Notes: generated from the letters alone by a model not told the origin. A DNA stretch of 64,000 nucleotides from Microbacterium sp. W4I20 (GCF_030816505.1 NZ_JAUSYB010000001.1:1364001-1428000); one strand, 5' to 3'. Counted from the first letter of the stretch, positions 36,499 through 43,841 are shown. Numbers and translations are program-made.

Positions 36499-37116
36499 TC
36501 ACTGCACTCTCGCCCTGGACTGGAACGCGTCGCGCCAACGCCGGTCCGAGAGGTGCAGCATCACCGGGACGCGACTGCCCAGCAGGGCGTCCCAGTCGCT
36601 GATCGCGGCCTCTGCCGCGGACACGACGTTCGCGAGCGAGGCTCCGGGACGGACGATGACCGCGAGTTCGATCGCGCGGGTCTTCTTCACCCGGTAGGCG
36701 CTGGCTCGGGCCGAGAGCACATCGGGCCGGTCGAGCAGCGGGCCGGTGAGCACGGCGTCGGCGACGCTCGCGTCGACCGTCGTCCGCCCGTCTTCGGCAT
36801 CGATCCACAGCACGCTCTTCGTGCGCCCGCGGCCTCGCGTGCAGACGAAGACCAGGAGCAGCACGGTGAGCACGACCACGACGGCCGCAGCGATGAGCAG
36901 GAGAACGGGCACCGCGCCGATCCCGCCCAGGTCGACACTCCATCCGGCTGCCGTGACCCAGGCGTCGGATACCGCCGCGACAGGCTCCCGGAACCAGACC
37001 GGCGGATCGCCGGCCGCAAAGAGCCCGGATGCGAGTGTGGCGGCACCGGCGGTCAGCAGGATCACCCCGGCGAGGAACAGCAGTACGCGGTTGGTCACAC
37101 GGTTCGTGGCGTTCAT
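36499..37116 (-). CDS. AmaP-like alkaline-shock membrane anchor
   Basis: A 205-residue protein with two N-terminal helices (VLLFLAGVILLTAGAATLASG and IGAVPVLLLIAAAVVVVLTVLLLVF split at residue 70-95) and a cytoplasmic C-terminal domain with SVLWIDAEDGRTTVDASV. This is the AmaP layout, which anchors Asp23 at the membrane. Last gene of the five-gene Asp23 operon, overlapping the previous one by four bases. Confidence 0.75.
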   Translation of the reverse strand: MNATNRVTNRVLLFLAGVILLTAGAATLASGLFAAGDPPVWFREPVAAVSDAWVTAAGWSVDLGGIGAVPVLLLIAAAVVVVLTVLLLVFVCTRGRGRTKSVLWIDAEDGRTTVDASVADAVLTGPLLDRPDVLSARASAYRVKKTRAIELAVIVRPGASLANVVSAAEAAISDWDALLGSRVPVMLHLSDRRWRDAFQSRARVQ

Positions 37117-37679
37117 GCGATGACTCCTTCGGCGGTGACGACGATGCGCGGCGTCGCGGCGAAGCCGATGCTCGACACCGTCTCGCTCAGGGCGGACTCA
37201 GCGGCAGCGCGATCGATCGCCCTACCACTCGTCGGGGTGATCCGCACGGTCGCGATCCGGCGTCCGACGGTCACGGATGCCTGCCCGCGGGTGATCCCGG
37301 TGCGCCGTGCGACCGCGTCGGCGATCGAGTCGGCGATCACACCGTCGTCGACGAGCAGGGCGGTGCGCTCCGTCGTGCGAGCGCGGCGGGGGCGCCGTCC
37401 CGGCGTCACGGCGAGAACGATCAGCACGAGAGCGAGGATCACGAGCACGATGCCGGCGGTGATGGCCGCGGGCTGCGTCCGGGCGAACTCCGCCGTGCCT
37501 GCGAACCAGGCGGTGGCCGTCTCGCGGAACAACGGATCGACGAGCCACCAGATCCCCCCGGCGATCAGCGCGATGAGTAGGACGAGGAAGACGGACGCGA
37601 CGACCACGGCCGGGAGGGTCCGCGGCGCGTGGGTCTCGCGACGGAGCACGCGACGATACGTCGCCTTTTCGTTCGTCAT
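37113..37679 (-). CDS. DUF6286-like two-helix membrane protein
   Basis: A 188-residue protein: basic N-terminus, two helices (VVVASVFLVLLIALIAGGIW and ITAGIVLVILALVLIVLAV), then a cytoplasmic domain with TALLVDDGVIADSIADAV and RIATVRITPTSGRAIDR. It is similar in layout to AmaP and to DUF6286 proteins found with actinobacterial Asp23. ATGA-type overlaps on both sides imply coupled expression. Confidence 0.65.
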   Translation of the reverse strand: MTNEKATYRRVLRRETHAPRTLPAVVVASVFLVLLIALIAGGIWWLVDPLFRETATAWFAGTAEFARTQPAAITAGIVLVILALVLIVLAVTPGRRPRRARTTERTALLVDDGVIADSIADAVARRTGITRGQASVTVGRRIATVRITPTSGRAIDRAAAESALSETVSSIGFAATPRIVVTAEGVIA

Positions 37680-38023
37680 CTGACCCTCTTCTCTGTGATT
37701 CGGCGGACGCCGGCGTAACGGACGTCGACCATTCCCACCGACCTGCCGGCAAGCTCCTTCATGCCGTCGACGACGCCGCGACGGAGCTCCTCGCCCCGTT
37801 CGACGATCGTCGCTCCCGACGCTCCGGTGATCGCCACGGGTACCGTGACCGACACGCGCAGCGCTCCCCGCTCATCGGCGAGGTTCACCGAGACATCGCG
37901 CACCGAGACCCGGGCGGTGTCGCTCGCGATGCCGCTGGCGAGTCGCTGCAGCGCTCGGCTGGTGAAGGTCGTCGTCCCTCGGACTTCGACCGGCACCGCC
38001 TCGTCTGCAAGGTCGATCGTCAT
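37676..38023 (-). CDS. Asp23/Gls24-like small protein
   Basis: A 115-residue soluble protein with alternating strands: VEVRGTTTFTSRALQRLASG, VSVRDVSVNLADERGALRVS, VTVPVAITGASG and SVGMVDVRYAGVRRI. This matches the Asp23/Gls24 fold pattern though weakly. ATG 38023 overlaps the stop of the small membrane gene upstream. Likely part of the membrane-associated Asp23 complex. Confidence 0.62.
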   Translation of the reverse strand: MTIDLADEAVPVEVRGTTTFTSRALQRLASGIASDTARVSVRDVSVNLADERGALRVSVTVPVAITGASGATIVERGEELRRGVVDGMKELAGRSVGMVDVRYAGVRRITEKRVR

Positions 38024-38211
38024 GATGACGAGCGCCGGCCCCGGAAGACGTCGGCGAGCGCACGCACGTCGAGTCGACCGTCGATGATGCGTCCGACCGC
38101 GGCGCCGATCAGCATGGCCACCGCGACGAGCACGAAGGCCCAGAAGCCGAACGCGATCCAGGTGAGTGCGAGCACTGCCGCGACACCCGCGCCGATCACC
38201 GAGGCGTTCAC
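38020..38211 (-). CDS. DUF2273-like small membrane protein
   Basis: A 63-residue protein of two helices (VIGAGVAAVLALTWIAFGFW and FVLVAVAMLIGAAVG) with the end IIDGRLDVRALADVFRGRR, typical of the DUF2273 proteins that sit next to Asp23. GTG start at 38211 overlaps the Asp23 stop (GTGA). Confidence 0.8.
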   Translation of the reverse strand: MNASVIGAGVAAVLALTWIAFGFWAFVLVAVAMLIGAAVGRIIDGRLDVRALADVFRGRRSSS

Positions 38212-38663
38212 AGGACTCGCGCCTCAGGGGCAGCGGCCGTGTCGTCCTCGGACGGGATGTGCACGTCGTTGACCGTGACGTTGACCTCGGCGACGTCCAT
38301 GCCGACCAGCTCGACCATTGCGCGGTGGATCGCCGCACGCACGTCGTCCGCCACCTTCTGAAGCGATACCGGGTAGGCGGCGACGATGGTCACGTCGACG
38401 GCGACCTGGGTCTCGCCGACCTCGACGGAGATCCCCTGGGTGAGGTCGCTGGTGTTGAGCGCATCGCGGATCGCGCCGACCATGCGGGCGGCTCCTCCGC
38501 CGAGTGCGTACACCCCGCTGACCTCACGGGCCGCGATGCCTGCGATCTTCGCGACGACGCCGTCTTCGATCGTCGTCCTCCCGGTCGCGGTGTCCGTCGT
38601 GATCGTCTGCTGCGGTGCGACGACCTGCGTCTTGGCCTGGGTGCCGCCGGTCACATTCGCCAT
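38208..38663 (-). CDS. Asp23/Gls24 family envelope stress response protein
   Basis: A 151-residue member of the Asp23 family: TTIEDGVVAKIAGIAAREVS, GVYALGGGAARM, then QGISVEVGETQVAVDVTIVA and YPVSLQKVADDVRAAIHRAM. Asp23 is membrane-associated through AmaP and supports cell-envelope integrity. AAGGAG lies six bases before ATG 38663 (a second ATG is three bases earlier). First gene of the five-gene operon. Upstream there is CGTCCTA preceded by TGACGT, an arrangement that could be an ECF promoter (weak). Confidence 0.92.
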   Translation of the reverse strand: MANVTGGTQAKTQVVAPQQTITTDTATGRTTIEDGVVAKIAGIAAREVSGVYALGGGAARMVGAIRDALNTSDLTQGISVEVGETQVAVDVTIVAAYPVSLQKVADDVRAAIHRAMVELVGMDVAEVNVTVNDVHIPSEDDTAAAPEARVL

Positions 38664-38796
38664 CATGAACTCCTTCATCTGTATGCCGCGTCCGATCGGG
38701 ACCCGGGTCGCACTTCAGCGACACCACTAGGACGGATGCCGGCGCCAGAACGTCACGAATTCGTCGAAGAATCTTTTCGGCGGGCGCTCGGCGACG

Positions 38797-38837
38797 CGCG
38801 AAGGCCCGCATCCTTCGCGGGATGCGGGCCCTTCGCG
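38797..38837. terminator. hairpin terminator after small acidic gene
   Basis: Arms CGCGAAGGCCCGCATCC and GGATGCGGGCCCTTCGCG pair with one bulged base and a short loop, just after the stop at 38850 (minus strand). Confidence 0.8.
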
Positions 38838-38849
38838 GTCGGTTGTCGA

Positions 38850-39011
38850 CTACGGGAGGTCGGAGACCTCCACGGAGTCGTCGTCCTCGTCGTTCTTGGC
38901 CTCGGGGAGGTCGTCGGGCTCCGGATCGTGATCATTGGTCACGATGTCGGCATCCACTCCGGTGGCGTCGACCTCGCGGTTGGGGTCAGGGGCGGCCTGG
39001 GGGTCTGACAT
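38850..39011 (-). CDS. small acidic hypothetical protein
   Basis: A 53-residue protein, about a third Asp/Glu, e.g. PDDLPEAKNDEDDDSVEVS. No membrane segment, no known family. GGAG six bases before the ATG and a hairpin right after the stop support it as a real gene. Probably an independent transcript upstream of the Asp23 operon. Confidence 0.68.
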   Translation of the reverse strand: MSDPQAAPDPNREVDATGVDADIVTNDHDPEPDDLPEAKNDEDDDSVEVSDLP

Positions 39012-39050
39012 TCTCGTCTCCGATCGTCATGCGGGCAGGACAATCAGTCT

Positions 39051-39115
39051 CCGTCGTCGACGACGGAGCAGACGATCCCCTTGACATCCGCCGAGGACGC
39101 CGCCGCTGTCAAGGG
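39051..39115. promoter_or_regulatory. two inverted repeats upstream of a small gene
   Basis: A perfect 16-base palindrome CCGTCGTCGACGACGG (39051-39066) is followed by a ten-base inverted repeat CCCCTTGACA (39076-39085) and TGTCAAGGGG (39106-39115). They lie between the divergent genes starting at 39011 and 39173 and may be operators or mRNA hairpins. Confidence 0.5.
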
Positions 39116-39172
39116 GCTACTTCCGGTGCGGCGAGTGCCGCATCCTGCATGCTGGGGACAGTCAGGAGAATC

Positions 39173-39469
39173 ATGGAGCAGGCTTCAGGCCCACGGTTCA
39201 CCCTCGTACGGGTGGGCGCGACCGACTGGGCTGTGCACGATTCGCATTATGCGAACGGCGATCACCGCCGCGTCGTGTGTCGGATCTACGAAGATGCTCC
39301 CACCGACGTCGAGGTGCTGTGGCTGCGAGACCTGCCGCTGGCGCTGCGCTATTCGTCCGTGCAGGACGTGGTCGAGGCAGTCCAGCGCTTCCAGGACGCG
39401 TCTCGCGCGACGCGCCCCATCCCCATCCCGCATCTTCCGCCGCCGACGGATCCGCGCGACCGGCGCTGA
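39173..39469 (+). CDS. hypothetical protein, 98 residues
   Basis: Small soluble protein: FTLVRVGATDWAVHDSHYAN, VVCRIYEDAPTDVEVLWL, then a helical part (VQDVVEAVQRFQDASR) and a proline-rich tail (PIPHLPPPTDPRD). AGGAGA precedes the ATG. Not recognised. Confidence 0.7.
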   Translation: MEQASGPRFTLVRVGATDWAVHDSHYANGDHRRVVCRIYEDAPTDVEVLWLRDLPLALRYSSVQDVVEAVQRFQDASRATRPIPIPHLPPPTDPRDRR

Positions 39470-39494
39470 GGTTCGGCCGCTGAGACCCGGCCGC

Positions 39495-39767
39495 TCAGTA
39501 CTCCCACTCGGGGATCATGAACTCGGACAGGGCGAGAGGCGGATCGGTCGCCGACTCGACTTCGACGCCGATCATGACGTGCGTCGTCGTGGATATCAGT
39601 GCGCTCAGCGACATCGCGTCCGTCTGGAAATGGACGAAGGTGCCCGGGGATTGGGCTGCCTCCTCGATCCGGTCCATCAGTTCGACGAGATCCTGTCCCG
39701 GTGCCAGCAGGAAGTCGCGACCGTCGATCTCGACGTGGGTTCTGGTGTGCTCCAGTACGTGGATCAT
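39495..39767 (-). CDS. hypothetical protein, 90 residues
   Basis: Small soluble protein with a beta-hairpin/helix pattern: IHVLEHTRTHVEIDGRDFLL, DLVELMDRIEEAAQS, and MIGVEVESATDPPLAL. The ATG at 39767 is preferred because TACCGT stands exactly six bases upstream (leaderless); a GTG at 39821 would add 18 residues. Function unknown. Confidence 0.65.
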   Translation of the reverse strand: MIHVLEHTRTHVEIDGRDFLLAPGQDLVELMDRIEEAAQSPGTFVHFQTDAMSLSALISTTTHVMIGVEVESATDPPLALSEFMIPEWEY

Positions 39768-39866
39768 GAGGCGACGGTACGCCTCGACGGCCGCTCCACG
39801 CAGGGGCTTGCGCTCGGGCACAAGATGACCACCGGATCGGGAGCGGCCGTCGGGTCGGCGTCAGGA

Positions 39867-40904
39867 TTACGGCTTCGTCTTCTCCGGCCAGTCGGTGACG
39901 ACGACCTTGCCGATGGTCCTCGACTCCTCGACGATCTCGTGCGCGCGCCGCATCGTCGCGGCATCGAGTGGGGTCAGGTGAGTCGTCATGGTCGTGCGGA
40001 TGACGCCGTCGTCCACGAGCTCGGCGACCTGCTCGAGAAGCTCGTGCTGGTAGGCGTCGGCCGGGTCGGTCACCGGACGTGTGAACATGAGCTCCCAGTG
40101 CCAGGTGACGCTCTTGCCCTTCAGCGCGTCGATGCTGCCGCCGGTCTCGTCGATCGAGACGACCTCGCCGCGCGGGCGGATGACGTCGGCGATCGCCTTC
40201 ACGTTGCCGGGCGTGAAGGAGGTGAAGACGTAGTCGACACCGCCGGGTGCGAGAGCGGCGACCTCACCGGCGAAGTCACGACCCACGACGTGGTCGGCGC
40301 CCATCTGCTGCACCCACTCCATCGACTCCGGCCGCGAGGCCACCGCGATGACGGTCAGCTTCGTGAGCGCCTTGGCGAACTGGATGATCAGGGAGCCGAC
40401 GCCACCCGCCGCGCCGATCACGAGGAGGGTGCCCTCGCTGCGGTCGTCGAGGCGGAGCTTGTCGAACAGTGCTTCCCACGCGGTGATCGCCGTCAGGGGC
40501 AGGGCGGCGGCCTCGGCCGTGGAGAGCGACGAGGGTGCGTGGCCGACGATGTTCTCGTTGACGAGGTGGTAGCGGCTGTTGGTGCCGGGGCGGTCGATCT
40601 GTCCGGCGTAGTAGACCCGGTCCCCGACCGAGAATCGACTCGCCTGGTCGCCGACACCCACGACGACGCCGACCGCGTCGTAGCCGACGATGCGGTGGTC
40701 GCCCGAGGTCGGCGAGCCGGCGCGCACCTTCACGTCGACCGGGTTGATGGAGACTCCCTCCACCTCGACCAGGAGGTCGCGACCCGACGGGGTGGGCACC
40801 GGGAGAGTGATGTCGGAGAGCGACTCCGCGTCCGAGACGGGACGTCGGCCGCGAGCGCCGATCGCGGGCATGCGGGCAGGAAGGGAGGAAGTGTCGTTGG
40901 CCAT
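39867..40904 (-). CDS. zinc-type alcohol dehydrogenase/quinone oxidoreductase family
   Basis: A 345-residue MDR-superfamily reductase. GroES-like N-terminal part (VEGVSINPVDVKVRAG, VVVGVGDQASRFSVGDRVYY), then the Rossmann domain with VIGAAGGVGSLIIQFAKAL and VVGRDFAGEV. No structural zinc cysteines are visible, so a zinc-free NADPH:quinone/enone reductase is likely. The divergent HxlR gene suggests electrophile-responsive control. Probable leaderless start (TAGCGT, seven bases before ATG 40904). Confidence 0.88.
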   Translation of the reverse strand: MANDTSSLPARMPAIGARGRRPVSDAESLSDITLPVPTPSGRDLLVEVEGVSINPVDVKVRAGSPTSGDHRIVGYDAVGVVVGVGDQASRFSVGDRVYYAGQIDRPGTNSRYHLVNENIVGHAPSSLSTAEAAALPLTAITAWEALFDKLRLDDRSEGTLLVIGAAGGVGSLIIQFAKALTKLTVIAVASRPESMEWVQQMGADHVVGRDFAGEVAALAPGGVDYVFTSFTPGNVKAIADVIRPRGEVVSIDETGGSIDALKGKSVTWHWELMFTRPVTDPADAYQHELLEQVAELVDDGVIRTTMTTHLTPLDAATMRRAHEIVEESRTIGKVVVTDWPEKTKP

Positions 40905-40951
40905 GTCGGTCACGCTATCCGAACACCCCTAGTTACCCGCAAGCGCCCCAA

Positions 40952-40966
40952 GTATCCGAGAGATAC
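40952..40966. promoter_or_regulatory. candidate operator palindrome GTATC-n5-GATAC
   Basis: GTATC CGAGA GATAC lies directly upstream of the HxlR gene and overlaps its TACCAT -10 (40964-40969). It may be the operator for the regulator and the divergent reductase. Confidence 0.45.
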
Positions 40967-40975
40967 CATGGACGG

Positions 40976-41341
40976 ATGCTGACCGACACCGCCTGCCGCA
41001 TCGACACCCCGCACGACGTCTACGACGCGCAATGTCCCTGCCGTGGGGTACTCGATCTGCTTGCCGACAAGTGGAGCGCTCTCGCGATCGGCGCCCTCAG
41101 CGAAGGACCGCAGCGGTTCGGGGTGCTGAAGACCCGCTTGGAAGGGATCAGCCCCAAGGTGCTCACCGCGACGCTGCGGCGCCTGGAGACGCGCGCGCTG
41201 CTGGAGCGCACGGTCTACGCCGAGGTTCCCGCGCGGGTGGAGTACTCGCTCACCGAGCTCGGCGTCGATGCCGAGAAGCCGCTGCGCGCACTGCGGGACT
41301 GGGTCGAGGCGAACATCGAGCGCTTTCCGCCGGTCGACTGA
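40976..41341 (+). CDS. HxlR-family transcriptional regulator
   Basis: A 121-residue winged-helix protein: YDAQCPCRGVLDLLADKWSA with two cysteines near the N-terminus (Cys20, Cys22), then ALSEGPQRFGVLKTRLEGIS and VLTATLRRLETRALL. The cysteines fit a redox- or quinone-sensing member. Leaderless start: TACCAT six bases before ATG 40976. Its stop overlaps the next gene's ATG (TGATG). Confidence 0.92.
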   Translation: MLTDTACRIDTPHDVYDAQCPCRGVLDLLADKWSALAIGALSEGPQRFGVLKTRLEGISPKVLTATLRRLETRALLERTVYAEVPARVEYSLTELGVDAEKPLRALRDWVEANIERFPPVD

Positions 41342-41766
41342 TGGCCGTGGAGATCCGCCCGCTCACGGATGTCGACGTCGAGCCCGTGGTCGCGCTCTGG
41401 GAGGAGACCGGCCTGACCCGGCCGTGGAACGACCCCCGTGAGGACATCCGTCGCGCTCGCGCCGTCTGGCCCGAGCTGCTTCTCGTCGCGACCGACCAAG
41501 ACGCTCTGGTCGGGACCGTCATGGCCGGATACGACGGCCACCGCGGCTGGCTCTACTACTTGGCGACCTCGCCGGAGCGACGCGGCGAGGGAGTCGGGCG
41601 GCGGCTCGTCGAAGAAGCGGAGTCACGGCTCCTGGCGCTGGGCTGCCCGAAGGTGATGCTCATGGTCCGCGCGGGGAATGACGCGGTGCTCGAGTTCTAC
41701 GACGGAATCGACTACACGCGCGAGAGCACCCTGCTCACCGGGAAGCGCCTGATCCCGGACGGGTAG
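41341..41766 (+). CDS. GNAT acetyltransferase (YpeA-like)
   Basis: A 141-residue N-acetyltransferase: IRPLTDVDVEPVVALWEETG, AYDGHRGWLYYLATSPERRG with the acetyl-CoA loop RRGEGVGRRLVEEAE, and VRAGNDAVLEFYDGIDY. The EETGLTRPWNDP stretch is typical of the YpeA group. Translationally coupled to the HxlR gene. Substrate unknown. Confidence 0.9.
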   Translation: MAVEIRPLTDVDVEPVVALWEETGLTRPWNDPREDIRRARAVWPELLLVATDQDALVGTVMAGYDGHRGWLYYLATSPERRGEGVGRRLVEEAESRLLALGCPKVMLMVRAGNDAVLEFYDGIDYTRESTLLTGKRLIPDG

Positions 41767-41795
41767 AACCCCGGGGCCGGTGCTACATTCGGCCC

Positions 41796-41926
41796 ATGGT
41801 CGTGGAGAAGACGCGCCCGAGCCGCTTGTCGCCGAGCGCCCTCGGTCGGAGGGGCTGGCGGTGGCCCTGTGGGTGCTCATCCCACTCATCCTCTTCGCGG
41901 CGTACTGGTGGCAGCTCTTCGAATAA
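41796..41926 (+). pseudogene. tiny membrane protein (about 43 aa), apparent one-base frameshift after the start
   Basis: TACATT stands six bases before ATG 41796, a leaderless start like many others here. The ATG frame gives a nonsense-like basic peptide, but after four codons the neighbouring frame gives EDAPEPLVAERPRSEG, then a helix ALWVLIPLILFAAYWWQLFE and a stop at 41926. One added G near 41806 would join MVVE to EDAPEP. It is either a frameshifted micro-gene or a sequence error. Confidence 0.55.
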
Positions 41927-42141
41927 GGAAGCCCACGTTCTGGCGTCCGCTCGTCGGCGTCGCCCTCGTGGTCGCGGCGGCGCTCGTCACCAGCATCCTG
42001 TTCCAAGTGGGCCTGGCCCCCATGCACGAGCGCAACGATCGCACCGCGCTGGGCGAGGCTTCCGCTGAGACGGCTCAGGTGGGCGATCCGCTGGGCGATA
42101 TCAGCCTCGCGATGTCCGTCGAGCGGCGGATGCTGTTCTGA
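41923..42141 (+). CDS. small membrane protein, start uncertain
   Basis: About 73 residues: RKPTFWRPLVGVALVVAAAL and TSILFQVGLAPMHERN, i.e. one helix followed by a hydrophilic tail. No ATG/GTG/TTG lies at the expected place; ATA at 41923 overlaps the previous TAA, and a GTG at 41869 would overlap the preceding gene. Conservation of the tail would decide. Function unknown. Confidence 0.45.
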   Translation: MRKPTFWRPLVGVALVVAAALVTSILFQVGLAPMHERNDRTALGEASAETAQVGDPLGDISLAMSVERRMLF

Positions 42142-42164
42142 CCGCGTTCGGGTTGAATCGAGAC

Positions 42165-42464
42165 ATGGATGATGCCGGGATCGAAGTTCGCTCGGGAGCA
42201 AAAGACGTGGGCACCGAGGCGAGCCGCGCGAAGCGCTTGCGCGCCTCCCTACGACTGATCTCTGCCGTAGCCATCATCGGCATCGTCGCCGCTGCGGTCT
42301 GGTTCGTCTTCGCCGCCGTCGCCGAGTCGGGAGGTCAGCTGGCTGCCGCCAGCACCACCGCCGCAGGCTTGGGCGCCGGCTGGTCTGCCGCATTCGCCGC
42401 CGTCAAGACGCAGCTGAAGTCGATCGATGCGGTACCCGACCCCGGGGCGGCCAGCCACGCGTGA
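42165..42464 (+). CDS. hypothetical small membrane protein
   Basis: A 99-residue protein with a hydrophilic N-terminus (AKDVGTEASRAKRLRASLR), one helix (LISAVAIIGIVAAAVWFVFA) and an Ala/Gly-rich tail that could insert partly. Not recognised. No clear ribosome-binding site. Confidence 0.5.
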   Translation: MDDAGIEVRSGAKDVGTEASRAKRLRASLRLISAVAIIGIVAAAVWFVFAAVAESGGQLAAASTTAAGLGAGWSAAFAAVKTQLKSIDAVPDPGAASHA

Positions 42465-42516
42465 CCCTCTGGCTGGTGATCGCGAACCGTGGCTCTGGCG
42501 CCCGAGCGGGACATCT

Positions 42517-42747
42517 CTAAACGACGTCGTCTTGGGGAAGTCGGCTCTCTCGCATGCGTGCGATCAGATCGCGCGAGCCGCTGACCAGCAGCACGACACC
42601 GAGCAGCACCAGCACCCCGGCGAACACGAACTGCCACCATTCCTGAGCCGACAGTGCCGAGGACACGCTGAAGATCAGCGCCGCGATGCCGAGGAGCAGC
42701 TTGCCCCAAGCGAGACTGACGGACGTGTTCTCTTCTGAAGCCGGCAT
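42517..42747 (-). CDS. small two-helix membrane protein
   Basis: A 76-residue protein: LLLGIAALIFSVSSALSA and WQFVFAGVLVLLGVVLLVSG are two helices, followed by RDLIARMRESRLPQDD. Leaderless start (TAGGCT, six bases before ATG 42747). The upstream edge of its promoter abuts repeat copy A. Function unknown. Confidence 0.7.
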   Translation of the reverse strand: MPASEENTSVSLAWGKLLLGIAALIFSVSSALSAQEWWQFVFAGVLVLLGVVLLVSGSRDLIARMRESRLPQDDVV

Positions 42748-42777
42748 GACACGAGCCTATCCACGCTGCCTCTGGCC

Positions 42778-42813
42778 ACAGAAAAACCTCGGCGAACCGG
42801 GGTCTTGATCTGT
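42778..42813. repeat. 36-bp direct repeat, copy A (duplicate of tRNA terminator)
   Basis: Matches 43556-43591 at 35 of 36 bases. It contains a hairpin (ACCTCGG/CCGGGGT around CGAA) that on the minus strand reads as a terminator ending in TTTTT. Here it has no tRNA or other transcript to end, since it lies between divergent genes. Confidence 0.85.
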
Positions 42814-42838
42814 CCGACCCCGTGTCTACGGTTGACTC

Positions 42839-43375
42839 GTGACCTTCCGCCCAGACGACCGCGTCTATGTCGACGAGTCCAAGGCGCGCGGCTACTACGT
42901 TGTCGCGACCGCAATCGCGATCGGAGACTTGCGCGGGTCCGAGCGAGCTCTCCGTGACCTTCTCAAGCCAGGCCAGCGGCGTATCCACTTCAAGAGCGAG
43001 AGCGACAGCCGTCGACGGCAGATCCTCTCGAGCATGTGCGCGCTCGATGTGCGTGTCTCCGTCTGGATTGCGAAACGGAGACCGGACAAAGAGGCTCGAC
43101 CGCTGTCTCTTGGCGCACTCGTCGCGGAGGCCGTCAAGAGCGGTGCCGCACTACTGATCATCGAACGAGACGAGTCTCTTGAGCGCGCCGACCGTCGGCT
43201 GATCGCCGACGTGCTCCGCCGCGCCGGATCATCAGAAATGCAGTATCGACACGTCGCGCCTCATGAGCATCCGCTTCTCTGGGTGAGCGACGCTGTCGCC
43301 TGGTGTTACTCGAACGGTGGCGACTGGATCCGCCGCATCGACACGATCGTCGAATCGCGGGTCACCCAGCTCTAG
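42839..43375 (+). CDS. DUF3800-like protein
   Basis: A 178-residue protein whose opening RVYVDESKARGYYVVATAI fits the DUF3800 pattern (acidic DES motif, RNase-H-like fold presumed), with IHFKSESDSRRRQIL, LLIIERDESLERADRRLIAD and HPLLWVSDAVAWCYSNGG. The function of DUF3800 proteins is unknown; they are often in islands and next to defence genes. GTG start 42839 has TACGGT six bases upstream. GC content appears lower than neighbours. It lies between two copies of a 36-bp repeat. Confidence 0.75.
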   Translation: MTFRPDDRVYVDESKARGYYVVATAIAIGDLRGSERALRDLLKPGQRRIHFKSESDSRRRQILSSMCALDVRVSVWIAKRRPDKEARPLSLGALVAEAVKSGAALLIIERDESLERADRRLIADVLRRAGSSEMQYRHVAPHEHPLLWVSDAVAWCYSNGGDWIRRIDTIVESRVTQL

Positions 43376-43555
43376 AAACACGTGAGCCTGGCTCGTCTAC
43401 CGTCCGGAAGACTGCCAGGCTCCGAGGGCTACTGCCCGCCGTTCATTCATTCTAACGCGCGGCACTGACAGGGGGCCAGCTATCATCTGCCTCGGAGCTG
43501 GACCGAAACGGGCAGTACGGCTGCCCTGTCGGCTACACCGCAACTCTCCTGGGAT

Positions 43556-43591
43556 ACAGAAAAACCCCGGCGAACCGGGGTCTTGATCTGT
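43556..43591 (-). terminator. tRNA terminator / direct repeat copy B
   Basis: On the minus strand ACCCCGG-TTCG-CCGGGGT is followed by TTTTT, directly after the tRNA-Met gene. The repeat shared with copy A (42778-42813) ends exactly at the tRNA's last base. The 180 bases between the DUF3800-like gene and this site (43376-43555) show no gene or clear signal. Confidence 0.88.
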
Positions 43592-43664
43592 AGCAGGAGC
43601 GGGGCTTGAACCCGCGACCTCACGATTATGAGTCGTGCGCTCTAACCAGCTGAGCTACCCTGCC
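43591..43664 (-). tRNA. tRNA-Met (CAU), elongator type
   Basis: A full cloverleaf: acceptor GGCAGGG with TCCTGCT (two G-U pairs), D-arm GCTC...GAGC, anticodon stem CACGA/TCGTG with loop CTCATAA, T-arm GCGGG-TTCAAGC-CCCGC. Anticodon CAU; not the initiator type (no C1-A72 mismatch). A tRNA-Ile2 with modified C34 cannot be excluded from sequence. CCA is not encoded. Confidence 0.9.
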
Positions 43665-43700
43665 GCGAGGCATCCGTCCGCGTGTGAGAAGAATGCTGCG

Positions 43701-43772
43701 AGCCCCGAGTCAGGATTGAACTGACGACCCCTTCCTTACCATGGAAGTGCTCTGCCACTGAGCTATCGGGGC
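43701..43772 (-). tRNA. tRNA-Thr (GGU)
   Basis: Acceptor GCCCCGA/TCGGGGC, D-arm GCTC-AGTGGCA-GAGC, anticodon stem CTTCC/GGAAG with loop ATGGTAA (anticodon GGT), T-arm GTCAG-TTCAATC-CTGAC. 36 bases upstream of tRNA-Met on the same strand, so probably one transcript. No CCA encoded. Confidence 0.95.
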
Positions 43773-43841
43773 GTGCTGCCCCTCTCGGGGCAACCACACG
43801 AGAATACCATCACAGTGGCGTCCTCATGAAATCAAGGCCGG

